Shown: positions 19,767-29,847 of the stretch, piece after piece
Position numbering within the stretch: the stretch's first letter is position 1
How the letters are laid out: each line of letters begins with the position of its first letter
From: Chara braunii
Lineage: Eukaryota > Streptophyta > Charophyceae > Charales > Characeae
Length of the DNA stretch: 37,833 nucleotides
Reading direction: 5' to 3'
Assembly (NCBI GenBank): GCA_003427395.1
Contig: BFEA01000899.1
Span: forward strand, 255,454 to 293,286
Made by a program: the position numbers and the translations under genes
The notes under the pieces: generated by a model
The model's input: the letters and a program-made list of their open reading frames with translations, nothing else
Database searches by the model: none
Told to the model about the DNA's origin: nothing

Positions 19767-20400
19767 CGACCCACTTGCACGTTACGAAAGGAGGCAGAGT
19801 AAACGGGAAGGTATACTCTGTTCATGTCGCTTCAGATCTTCAGCTTCTGTTTTTTTTTTTTTTTTTTTGTGGGAACATGCTCATACTTTGTATGGTCATT
19901 CGTACGTTATTTGCTAGTAGCACATAAGGGAAGGGTAAAGGGAAACGGGCAAGAAGCAGAGTTCTGTAGGGAGTATGGGGCTGCTGAGGGAGAAAGGGTA
20001 GGGTAGGGGAGGAAGTGGAGAGCAAAGTACAGGACAGAGATGTGACGAACTTCAAAGGACTCCAAATACTCTTCGCCGGAGCAGACTACTCTAGAATGGC
20101 ACATGAGGCCAGCCAGCGTTTGGGTTGCATAAGATTCTGAGTAGAGGAGAAGCCGTTGCATATGGTAAGTTGCCACCCCTACAGACCAGAAGGGCACAAA
20201 AAAAAACAAAAAAAACAGAAGGGCGACCCATACAGACTGGAAAGGACCAGGTAGGGTGTTGACTGTGGAAGCACCGCATCCACGCAGTCGCAGTTGCTGC
20301 ATCCAATGGTTCGGCGTAGTCAGATGTCACAGACTACGTGGCTCCTACACGCTAGGAACACAGGGGCACGCCCACCGCAATTGTAAAGACATCGTCGTTC
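19767..20400 (+). repeat. Interspersed repeat R1, copy A, right part
   Basis: This part matches 22620-23240 of copy B by eye. Shared blocks are ACTTGCAC, GAAAGGAGGCAG, CTTCAGAT(C/G)TTCAGCTT, GAGCAGACTACTCTAGA, GTGTTTGGGTTGCA (as CGTTTGGG here), GCCGTTGCATATGGTAAGT, GTTGACTGT(G/T)GAAGCACC and CTACGTGGCTCCTACA. It contains a T-run at 19850-19868 where copy B has none. No coding frame is supported. Confidence 0.65.
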
Positions 20401-20974
20401 CAGCCCGTCTACAAACTGGACACGACATGTCAGGGTGCCGTACATGAGTGCAGCACTGCCTGTCATCATATGCATGAAAACGAAAACTTGCATGGGCTAT
20501 CCCTTTATTATCCTCATGGCACAAGGCATGTGAACCACATGCCAGCCGGTCATCACAGAGAGGCATCGAGCAGGTTTCCTAATTTTCCGTAGTATTTATT
20601 CCCTCTCTAGGGGCAGGCGACGGCGGGAATTGATCCAAAGCAAGGGTGCTTAGCGGCTGCAGAATTTGGTTTGCAACAGCTGGTCCCGGTGGAGATATCC
20701 TTTCAGTACAGCACTAGTTTATATGGTAGTCTATTACCCACCTCAGGCTGCTGTGTCTGTTGTGCGTCTGGCACGTGCCCAACGGTGCATGCAGAGCATG
20801 CTAGGAGAGGACGTAAAGGATGATGGCATGCGGGATGATAGTCCACGCAAAAGAGACACATACCTTCTATCACAGCTTCCTGGAAGCATTGATGGCACAT
20901 CACATGTTGCTGACATGTCAGCAAGAAAGCAGGCTGACGTTCACAGCTATTTGGACATGGCATGTCATGTGTGT
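20401..20974. other. Non-coding, no recognised feature
   Basis: Short frames on both strands carry no motif. The region separates R1 copies A and B. Confidence 0.4.
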
Positions 20975-21075
20975 CTGTTTTAGGTTTCCACCACAACACC
21001 CCCTGTTCCACCCAGACGAACAGATCCAAGATCGATGCAGCTTTACCTCTGTTGCAGACAATGAACAGTTATACC

Positions 21076-21400
21076 CACGGTAACCGACCGGACGTCCGGA
21101 CCAGGTTCCAGACAGTCCGGAACAAGATGTCCGGGTCCTGTGTCCGGTCCATGATGTCTGGATGGAGGCCCGCAGGGCAAAAATCGGAAAACAGAAAAGG
21201 GGCGGCTCAGGACGTTTTTCGCGTCTTGGCCGTCCCTTGAAAAATAATGGGGTGATTTTTCAATGTCGTTTCACCCAACTGGGCAGGGCCTAGAGGTCCG
21301 GACACAAGACACTGCAGGTTTTTGGGGTGGCGGGTTTCACACAGGCCCGAGCAATTCCAAAGCGCCCATTTCGACGTGCCACCCGCCGCTGCTGCCCGTT

Positions 21401-21472
<72 letters not shown>

Positions 21473-21957
21473 NNNNNNNNNNNNNNNNNNNNNNNNNNNN
21501 NNNNNNNNNNNNNNNNNNNNNNNNNNNNNNNNNNNNNNNNNNNNNNNNNNNNNNNNNNNNNNNNNNNNNNNNNNNNNNNNNNNNNNNNNNNNNNNNNNNN
21601 NNNNNNNNNNNNNNNNNNNNNNNNNNNNNNNNNNNNNNNNNNNNNNNNNNNNNNNNNNNNNNNNNNNNNNNNNNNNNNNNNNNNNNNNNNNNNNNNNNNN
21701 NNNNNNNNNNNNNNNNNNNNNNNNNNNNNNNNNNNNNNNNNNNNNNNNNNNNNNNNNNNNNNNNNNNNNNNNNNNNNNNNNNNNNNNNNNNNNNNNNNNN
21801 NNNNNNNNNNNNNNNNNNNNNNNNNNNNNNNNNNNNNNNNNNNNNNNNNNNNNNNNNNNNNNNNNNNNNNNNNNNNNNNNNNNNNNNNNNNNNNNNNNNN
21901 NNNNNNNNNNNNNNNNNNNNNNNNNNNNNNNNNNNNNNNNNNNNNNNNNNNNNNNNN

Positions 21958-22032
<75 letters not shown>

Positions 22033-22418
22033 ACTGACAGTGCTGCCAGTCTGAAGACTCTGACGTTCTGAAATTAACTGCAAAGTTCCAACTTTTAGGT
22101 TATATGAAATGAACTTAAATTACTAAATTCAAACTTCAAACTTCAAATTTAATCATACTTTTGAGTCTTTTGTAACTTTTCTCTGTTTCTTTAGTCTTGT
22201 GCCTGCTTTGCACTGTTTGCAACTCTGCATGTCTGCTAGTTGAATGTGCTTGTTGATTTGCTGCAAGACCGGTGCTCTGCTGCCTGAACCACAAAGTCCG
22301 GACTGTCCGGGTCCAGTGATGTCCAGCTGTCCAGATCACCGGACAGTCCAGACTGGTCCAGACGCTAGTCCGGAAGACAGTCCGGAAGTGTCTGCTGTCC
22401 GGGTCCGCGGTTACCATG
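21076..22418. mobile_element. Non-autonomous hAT-like DNA transposon
   Basis: The left end CACGGTAACCGACCGGAC and the right end, read inward, CATGGTAACCGCGGACCCG are inverted repeats, with 10 of the first 11 bases matching. Exact 8-bp direct repeats, GTTATACC, flank them at 21068-21075 and 22419-22426. An 8-bp duplication with ends starting CA.GG is typical of the hAT superfamily. Subterminal regions (21087-21170 and 22296-22410) are packed with GTCCGG/CCGGAC hexamers, a pattern expected of transposase binding sites. Size is 1343 bp counting the 485-base gap. No transposase frame is visible in the sequenced part, and the gap could hide only a little coding sequence. Confidence 0.8.
21404..22031 (+). 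repeat. GA microsatellite containing an assembly gap
   Basis: Pure GA/AG repeats run from 21404 to 21472 and from 21958 to 22031. Unknown bases fill 21473-21957. Both gap edges are the same repeat, so the gap was almost certainly caused by the microsatellite and its true length is unknown. Open frames across it are artefacts. Confidence 0.95.
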
Positions 22419-22822
22419 GTTATACCTCTATACAAGCAACATGAAGCAGAATAGATCTGTTATATCCCTTTTTTGACTATCTTGAATTTGGCTTTCTATG
22501 GGGTAGCCCTTCTACTTGTTCTTGCAGCTCCCTTTTTACTGTGCCTCCCACATACAAGGCTGGCCACGTTGATTGTGGTTGAGCGCCAGGTGCCCACATT
22601 CCCATGTGCCTTTACGGCACACTTGCACGGTGTGAAAGGAGGCAGCGTAAAAAGAGGGGTATACCCCTGTACATTTCTCTTCAGATGTTCAGCTTATATT
22701 TTGTCTGTCCTCTTAATGATGCTCATTCATATCATCATATGCATTTATTAGTAGTACTCCAGGGGAGGGAGGAAGGAACGAATGAAGGGGCAGGGGTGGA
22801 GTTCTACACAAAGCAAGAGGCA

Positions 22823-22824
22823 GA

Positions 22825-22880
<56 letters not shown>
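22823..22880 (+). repeat. GA microsatellite
   Basis: A run of GA with one GAAAGA interruption, inside repeat R1 copy B. Confidence 0.95.
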
Positions 22881-22887
<7 letters not shown>

Positions 22888-23090
22888 AGAGGAGTAGAGT
22901 GGGAAAGGATAGAACAGAGGAATGGCAGACTTCACAGGGTTCTCAATACTCACCCTTGGAGCAGACTACTCTAGACTGACACGAGAGGTCGGTCAGTGTT
23001 TGGGTTGCAGGAGATTCAGAGTTCAGGAGCCGCCGTTGCATATGGTAAGTAGCCACGCTTACAGACCGGACAAGACCGGTTCAGGTGTTG

Positions 23091-23416
23091 ACTGTTGAAG
23101 CACCACATCGAATTCTCGCAGTTGCAGTCGCTGCATCGAATGGCACTCGTAGACACATGTCACAGGCTACGTGGCTCCTACATGCTAGGAAGACGGGCAC
23201 GCCGACCGCAATTGTAGAGGCACTGCCATCGTGTTTGTGTGTGTTGTAAGCTGACTGTTGAAGCACCACATCCAATTCTCGCAGTTGCAGTCACTGCATC
23301 AAATGGCACTCGTAGACACATGTCACAGGCTACGTGGCTCCTACATGCTAGGAAGACAGGCACGCCGACCACAATTGTATAGGCACTGCCATCGTGTATG
23401 TGTGTGTTGTAAGCTG
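23091..23416 (+). repeat. 163-bp tandem duplication in R1 copy B
   Basis: ACTGTTGAAGCACCACATC starts at 23091 and again at 23254. Both copies end with GTGTGTTGTAAGCTG. A single diverged copy lies at about 20262-20400 in R1 copy A. Confidence 0.9.
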
Positions 23417-25775
23417 TTCGTATGTTTGTCTGTGTGCATGCATGCGCATGTGCATGTGTGTGTGTGTGTGTGTGTGTGTGTTGTCATATTCGCTATACAC
23501 TCAAAAAAAGCATGACTGTACCAGACTGTTTCGTCAGACTCTGTGTGTGTGCATGTTTGTTGTCATGGTCGCCTTACACGACTCCACAAACAAGTAGTGT
23601 GATAGTGCCACTCTGATTCCTCAGGCTTTCACCGACTCGTCAGGAGGTTTGAGACCGCACTTTTGAGTGGTATGTATGTGCGCGCGCGTGGGTTGTCATG
23701 TTTGCTATACACAACGCCCAAAAAAAAGCACGACTGTGCCAGACTGCTTTGTAGGACTTTCGCCGACAACTGCCTATGCTAATCTTCTCTGTATCTTTCC
23801 AATTTTAACAGATGTCCAGAAGGACAAAAACTGCCAACCACCGGCGGGGGTGCTGAGAAGATTATACAGCCCCTAATGGGGTGGTTTATCTAATCCGGCA
23901 AGATGCCAGGCGTCACGGAAGCCCAGCTTCCCCCCTTCCAGATCACTTCCGAACATTGTGGGGCTCCACCCAAGCCAATCAAAAGTCAGCCCTACTGTAA
24001 TCTACAGCACAGAGCATCAATACATCACGAAAACAGCACAAAGGTCCTACGTTGCTGCAACATGATTTTATTTTTATTTTTTTATAACTAAAGCTATACT
24101 CTTTTCTCAATTTCACGTGCATCCCCTTAACTGTGAGAGGTGGCTATGCTTGCAAGGGTCCCCTGTACAGGCTTAGAAGTAGTGGTAGCTAGGTAGTGCA
24201 ACATGATTCCCATAGCATAACCAGTGGTGGACCGTGACTTTTTTCTCTCTTTCACGAGCGGGGGCGCAAACGACATGGCGGAAAACAACGACAGCGGGAA
24301 ACAAAGCGGACGCAGACGAAAGGGAATGACTCTTTCTCTTTTTTCCACTTTTTTCGCGAAACAAAAGGCCATTTTCAAAAGGGCGGAAAACAGGTAGTAG
24401 TTCAACAAAATAAAGATTTTCGGCTAGATAGTAGCGCAACATTACACAAAGGATGATCAACAAGCACCCAAGCATTCATAGGATCCATGCAACGGCACAA
24501 CCAGGGCCAACCATTGGTCACACGAGCACTTACCAGCACCGGTTGACTCGTCATACTCGATGTAGATATCACTCACCTCCCTCTCATCCATCTGCATTAT
24601 ACCTTCAAACCCTCTCCAAACCCCCTAGAGGACTGTCCTGACCCTATACTATAGTGTACTAAAGGCTAGACAGTCCCTACACATGTCACCTCTACCTCCA
24701 ACAATGAATGATACGAGTTATAGCAACCATCTCTCGCAGTCAGCTTGTTGTAGCAGATCATACCCATGCTCATCACCCAGTGAAGAAGAAGCCTTCCACA
24801 ATTCTCCTCTCTCCGTCCTACTCCAACACTCTCTCTCCTTTCATGTCTCCACTGCAAACTTCCTTCTGAGATCATAATGTCGCATCATCTCTCAGACGTG
24901 AAGTTAGGGCAAAATAAAACAAACTGAAGAAGACGAAGACAAAGAAGAAGAAGAAGAAGAAGTTAGGGCTGCATCTTACGCACTTACCACTCGAATCCCA
25001 ACTCATCCCGCCCGCCCTCTAATCCGAGTTTAATGGACCTAATTAACTTAGAATTACGGCTAGATCAGCTTAATCACCTCTAGGCTCCAGCCAACAGGTA
25101 AAGAAAAGCTCAGGTACGAATCGTTATGATCTTACTCAAACGACAATGCAAGAGTCTCATTACTCCAGACGATGCAAGATTTCGCCGCTCAAGAAAACGT
25201 GGAAAGTGAATGGCAAAGGAAAGAAGACAAGCAAGAATACACAACATTGAACCGATGTAATCTCCTCCTCCTCTTGCCGTCATCATCTTCCCCACATCAT
25301 ATTGTCGTCCTGTTACAAACACGTCAACTGCAATACTAAATGAATGAAAGAACAAGAACCAATGTTCAAAGTTATCCCACTCACTGCCAGCTCTCAAAGA
25401 GCTCGTCTTTAGGTCTCGCTCTCACCCCTCCTCTCAACGTTGCGTACATCTAGCTATGGCCAATGAATTGATAACCTGCCCCCTCACATCTCCCTCCTCC
25501 ATAGCCACAGTGATGAACAAGCGCCAGTGCCACGCATCTTATCCCCCTTCAGTTATTGATTGTGTGGAGGTGGGGAGAAGGCTTTCACCACGGCCTTGCG
25601 AAATTTCTACCCAACACGTAAACATTGACAAGCATGCATGAGTTGACTGGCCAAAAAACTGCAAAAGCAAAATTGACAAGGCCATGATCCCACCAATGCA
25701 AGGACACACAGAGCACTGAGCTCTCTTCAGCACGAAAGCCCTCTTCTCGCCTCCAACACAACCGGTACAACGACA
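23417..25775. other. Non-coding, scattered simple repeats
   Basis: No gene seen in about 2.4 kb. There is a short TG run at 23455-23480 and an AAG triplet run at 24937-24963. Pyrimidine-rich stretches occur around 24580-24840. Short frames on both strands carry no motif. Confidence 0.4.
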
Positions 25776-26037
25776 AAGAAGTGGTAGCCCAGGTACTTCC
25801 AACTACACTACTTCGTAGTCTAGCTCATCATCTACTACTCTACAAACTCTCTCCCTCTCTCGCAGAGGACAGCTGGAGACTCTCATCCACGCTGGAGCTC
25901 CCAACAACGAAGTAGTAGCCCAGGTACACACAACTACACTACTTCCTAATCGAACTGATCATCTACTACTCAACAAGCTCTCTCACTCTCTCCCAGAGGA
26001 CCGCTGGAGACTCTGACCGCCCCAGAGCTCCCCGGCC
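25776..26037 (+). repeat. 131-bp tandem duplication
   Basis: GTGGTAGCCCAGGTAC at 25781 recurs as GTAGTAGCCCAGGTAC at 25912. Both units contain CATCTACTACTC, CTCTC-rich runs and AGAGGAC(A/C)GCTGGAGACTCT. Divergence is about 15 percent by eye. Confidence 0.8.
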
Positions 26038-26728
26038 AACCACCAGGTAAATATCCAGTGCTCCCCCTGCTTTCCTCAATCCCATGGACCCCCTCTTCTC
26101 CTCACTACCCATCTTCTTCCTCACTACCCATCTTCCTCGGCGCCCCGCCTCAAAAGCTATGGCACACGCTCTGCCTCCCAGCGCACCACTAGCGCTGCTG
26201 TCTGGACGTGGAGCCGCTACGCTGCACGCTATTCTGATGCCGCCGCTCCGCTACCAGGTGCCCGCTGCCCAAATGTCACCAAGTGCAGAAAGGTCACTCG
26301 CTTCTTTTAAAGCTTACACCCATCTACCTAGTCGTATGTTCACTCATTCAGAACAGAGACAATATAAATTGGCACAAGGACAGGTTGAGTGCCTTCTCCT
26401 AGTAAGTAATTGATTGGGTACAAATTGTCGCCAAGGACAGCTCGAGGTTTGCCTTCTACAAGTAAATAGTTGTTTGGGTTTATGATGACAGTGTCGATCA
26501 GACATCCCTAGTTCGCTGACCAGCATTGATACGACTGTTTTACAGTTCTAGTATATTTCCAAGTTTTCCCGCAACTCCCTCCGGCCGCCTACGGCATGCT
26601 TGGGTGTTCGCCAGGCGAGATAGGTGGCTTGCCCTCCCTAGTTGGTCTTGGTAGGGTCCTGGGTTCTACCGGAGGCCTTCACCCCTGCCAGTCCTCGCTG
26701 GGGGTTAGTTCATATTGCCGGGTTGCTC
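26038..26728. other. Non-coding, no recognised feature
   Basis: A plus-strand frame of 109 codons (26084-26413) has no motif and no support from its context. A diverged duplication of about 62 bp with GGACAG and TGCCTTCT(C/A) occurs at 26375-26480. Confidence 0.35.
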
Positions 26729-26850
26729 CTGCTTGATAGATATACCTCTGGCTAGCCCCTGCTTGGTAGATGTACCTCTGGCTTACCCATGCTTGTATAT
26801 ATAGCTCTGGCTAGCCCCTGCTTGGTAGATGTAGCCCTGGCTAGGTAGAT
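26729..26850 (+). repeat. Minisatellite of ~30-40 bp units
   Basis: CTGCTTGATAGATATACCTC followed by TGGCTAGCC repeats about four times with drift (CTGCTTGGTAGATGTACCTC and so on). Confidence 0.75.
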
Positions 26851-27794
26851 GCGGGCAGGTAGTGTAAGTGAGAGAAGAATATAGCTTAGTTTTACATATA
26901 AAAAAGAAAATTCTTCTGCAGCTATGCACGTCCGTACATAGAGTGCTAATCAGTTTAGGTAGTCAAGTAATTTAGTCGGATCCCTGGCCGTAGAACGGAC
27001 TGATTGGTATTAGCCGTGAGTACCAATCAAAAAGCAACTGTAATTGCGAAGTCGAAAACATGACAAGCGAAAACTGGCCATTCCTCCGAGCGAGTGAGTT
27101 TAAAGTTGGTATCCAGCCTCCTCAGACTTCAACATCTTCATGACCAACCAGTACCAACAGGGGCCTTCAAGATGCAACACTAACCAAGGACGTGGAGATG
27201 AAGATTCACCATAGCCAAAGGTTAGTCTCTCTGGTCCGTTCCCCCTCCTTCCTCCTCTTCTACCTCCACTCGCTTCCTCAACCTGCCTGTATAGCGCAGC
27301 TTGAGATTCTTCTTACTCTACCTCCATAGCCCAGGCCTACTACCTTCCACTAATACTCCATAGCCATGGAGGTCTTCTTCTCCAACCTCACCTCCTCCTT
27401 CAACCCAGAGCTCCACCTAACTCTCCCTCAGGGCGGTGTAGCAGCATGACTGTCGGGTGAATGCCCGACCTAACCATTTCACCAAATGATGCTGTCATGA
27501 CTCTCAGCCTCAGTACCTCTACCCAGCTTGATACAGGGCCTCGCCGCACTACGCACAAAGTGAAGCGAAATGAAATGAACCACAAAGTCGCAAGGGCTCG
27601 CAAACAACCTAACAATTCACAAACTTCGTCTTTACCTTCACTGCTGCAACACACACGCGAAGCGAGGAAACAAACAGGGCAGAATCACAACAGAACAAAA
27701 AACAGAAGAGGACAAACAGGGGAAAAAAAAAGAGAACGGCGAAATCTACCATGGAAGTTTGCAGAAGACTCGCGTGGTGAGGCATCTCCCACAC
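26851..27794. other. Non-coding, no recognised feature
   Basis: No gene seen. At 27497-27530 TCATGACTCTCAGCCTCAGT matches the 109-bp array at 28703-29000 in direct orientation. Right after it GCCTCGCCGCACTACGC is the inverse of another part of that array unit. This array sequence therefore also occurs in rearranged form on the left side of the 152-bp array. Confidence 0.45.
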
Positions 27795-28702
27795 ATCTTT
27801 CAAAAAGCACCCTCAAAATCCGTGCGGGCGCAGGCGGGCAAAGAAGAAACACACGCGACTCAGTTCACTGCTACAATTCTGACAATTCACGAACATGGGT
27901 TCGTGCAGAACTGCGTGATGGGAGTGCGACCGTCTGGAAACGACTCGAATTTCAAAAAGCCAACCTTGAAATCCGCGAGTGCGCAGGCGGGCAAAGAAGA
28001 AACGCACGTGACTCAGTTCACTGATACAATTCTGACAATTCACAAACATGGGTTCGTGCAGAATCGCATGATGGGAGTGCGACCGTCTGGAAACGACACG
28101 AATTTCGAAAAGCAACCTTGAAATCCGTGAGCGCGCAGGCGGGCAAAGAAGAAACGCAAGCGACTCAGCTCACTGATACAATTCTGACAATTCACGAACA
28201 TGGGTTCGAGCAGAACGGCGCGATGGGAGCGCGACTGTCTGGAAACGACACGAATTTTGAAAACCACCCTCAAAATCCGCAAGGCCGCAGGCAGGCAAAG
28301 AAGAAACGCACACGATTCAGTTCACTGATACAATTCTGACAATTCACGAACATGGGTTCGTGCAGAACCGCGTGATGGGAGTGCGACCATCTGGAAACGG
28401 CACGAATTTCGAAAAGCACCCTCGAAATCCACGAGGGCGCAGGCGGGCAAAGAAGAAACGCACGCGACTCAGTTCACTGATACAATTCTGGCAATTCACG
28501 AACATGGGTTTGTGCAGAATCGCGTGATGGGAGTGCAGCCGTCTGGAAACGGCACGAATTTCGAAAAGCACCCTCGAAATCCGCTAGGGTGCAGGCGGGC
28601 AAAGAAGAAATGCACATCACTGATACATCTCTGACAATTCACGAACATGGGTTCGTGCAGAATCACGTGATCGGAGTGCGGCCATCTGGAAACAACACGA
28701 AC
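27795..28702 (+). repeat. 152-bp satellite-like tandem array, six units
   Basis: The unit start CAGGCGGGCAAAGAAG lies at 27831, 27984, 28136, 28288 (one change), 28440 and 28592, a constant 152-153 bp. Each unit contains ACAATTCTGACAATTCACGA, ACATGGGTTCGTGCAGAA and CTGGAAACGACACGAATTT. Frames across the array repeat with the unit, and because 152 is not a multiple of three they shift from unit to unit. This shows they are not protein-coding. Confidence 0.95.
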
Positions 28703-29000
28703 CACCCTTTCAGAGTCGTTCCACGCGTATTGCAGCGAGGCCCATAGTCATGACTCTTGGCCTTCAGTATCTTTACCCACCATCACGCGGCCGTCTGGGG
28801 ATGACACAAATCGCCCTTTCAGAGTCGTTTCGCGCGTGGTGCGGCGAGGCCCATAGTCATGACTCTCAACCTTCAGTACCTTTACCCACCATCACGCGGC
28901 CTTCTGGGAACGACACAAACCACCCTTTCAGAGTCGTTTCACGCGTAGTGCGGCGAGGCCCATAGTCATGACTCTCGGCCTCCAGTACCTTTACCCAGCA
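28703..29000 (+). repeat. 109-bp tandem array, about three units
   Basis: CACCCTTTCAGAGTCGTT starts at 28703, 28812 (CGCCC) and 28921. Each unit has GCGGCGAGGCCCATAGTCAT, GACTCT and TTTACCCACCATCACGCGGC. It follows the 152-bp array without a gap, and each shares a CGTCTGG(A)AA...GACAC block, suggesting a common origin. Confidence 0.9.
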
Positions 29001-29095
29001 CTGTCAGCCTCTACCGGTGCACTAGGACCTAGCGCAACATAGCAGAAACATCATTGTAGCCTACCTGCAATTCGCCTCCAGGGCCCAACCTCGAC

Positions 29096-29211
29096 TGATA
29101 TCTACCTACGTTCAGGTCCTGGACCATCATGATCGCCAGGACGGAACCTAGCCTGATATCTACCTACGTTCTGGCCCTGGACCATCATGACCTACTTGGA
29201 TGGAGGCTACC
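29096..29211 (+). repeat. 58-bp tandem duplication
   Basis: TGATATCTACCTACGTTC then CTGGACCATCATGA occurs at 29096 and 29154. Confidence 0.85.
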
Positions 29212-29847
29212 GCACCTTCCACGACCTACCCGAGTTGCTGTGGAGTGCTAACAGGTCCCTATGAAATTATACTTTCTCCCTTGTTCGCCGTAGACTTTCC
29301 TCCAGTCCCCTCCAGTGCCCAATTTCCGTCCAACCCCTGTCGCTATATCTATTTACTGTTCTTCCCCTCCCCGTACACACAAAACACAGTACGAGAACAG
29401 AGTTAGCTCACTGACACAGCAAGCATCACATGGACTCTTGGACACAGGCAAAAAATTACAGCAAAACAACTCAGATTCGGGAAAAAAGATCTCAGCAAAT
29501 CAGACCAAAGAGACAGCATTACTCAGAAAACTGCAGGAATTCGCCGACTGCAACTGTGTGGGTCATTGCACCTGTCCTCTTTACTTTTTCCTTTTTAGTG
29601 TTTTTGTTTTCTTTCGTCTTTTTCTTTTCTGCCACTGCTACTTTGACCCTGCTGCTGCTGCAAAATGCCTAGAGTTGATTGCCACCCCCCACACCTTTCT
29701 TCTTTCGCCTCCTTGCTTCGCCAAATACAGCAAATACAATTCCCAGAAAGGCTAGCTAGTAGAGTAGCACAACCTATCTCAGACCAACCTACTCCCCCCC
29801 CCCACCACCACCATTGCCCAGTCTTCAACACCATATTCCGTCCCACG
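29212..29847. other. 3' flank of the phytochrome gene
   Basis: No separate gene is supported. The stretch 29580-29640 is T-rich on the plus strand, hence A-rich on the strand of the phytochrome. It could lie in or beyond the 3' untranslated region. I see no clear AATAAA on the minus strand close to the stop. Frames on the plus strand here have no motif. Confidence 0.35.

Larger units (their letters stand above)
20975..23416 (+). repeat. Interspersed repeat R1, copy B, interrupted by a hAT-like element
   Basis: The left arm (about 20975-21075) has TTCCACCCAGACGAACAG, as in copy A. The repeat resumes at 22419-22427 after the hAT-like insertion and continues through GTAGCCCTTCTACTTGTTC, CTTTTTACTGTGCCTC and the blocks listed for copy A. 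The 3' part is itself duplicated: 163-bp units at 23091-23253 and 23254-23416. A GA microsatellite lies inside at 22823-22880. Confidence 0.65.

Noticed and set aside
21207-22083. Frames of 248-275 codons across the gap
   Set aside because: They consist of unknown bases and GA-repeat dipeptides.
24173-24475. 100-codon minus-strand frame
   Set aside because: No motif, overlapping frames of similar length on the same strand, and no paralogue in the window.
27461-28339. Plus- and minus-strand frames of 70-190 codons in the 152-bp array
   Set aside because: Peptides repeat with the DNA unit and 152 is not divisible by three, so frames are a by-product of the array.
27795-29000. CRISPR array
   Set aside because: Units are contiguous 152- and 109-bp repeats without unique spacers, and the context is a plant-type nuclear genome.
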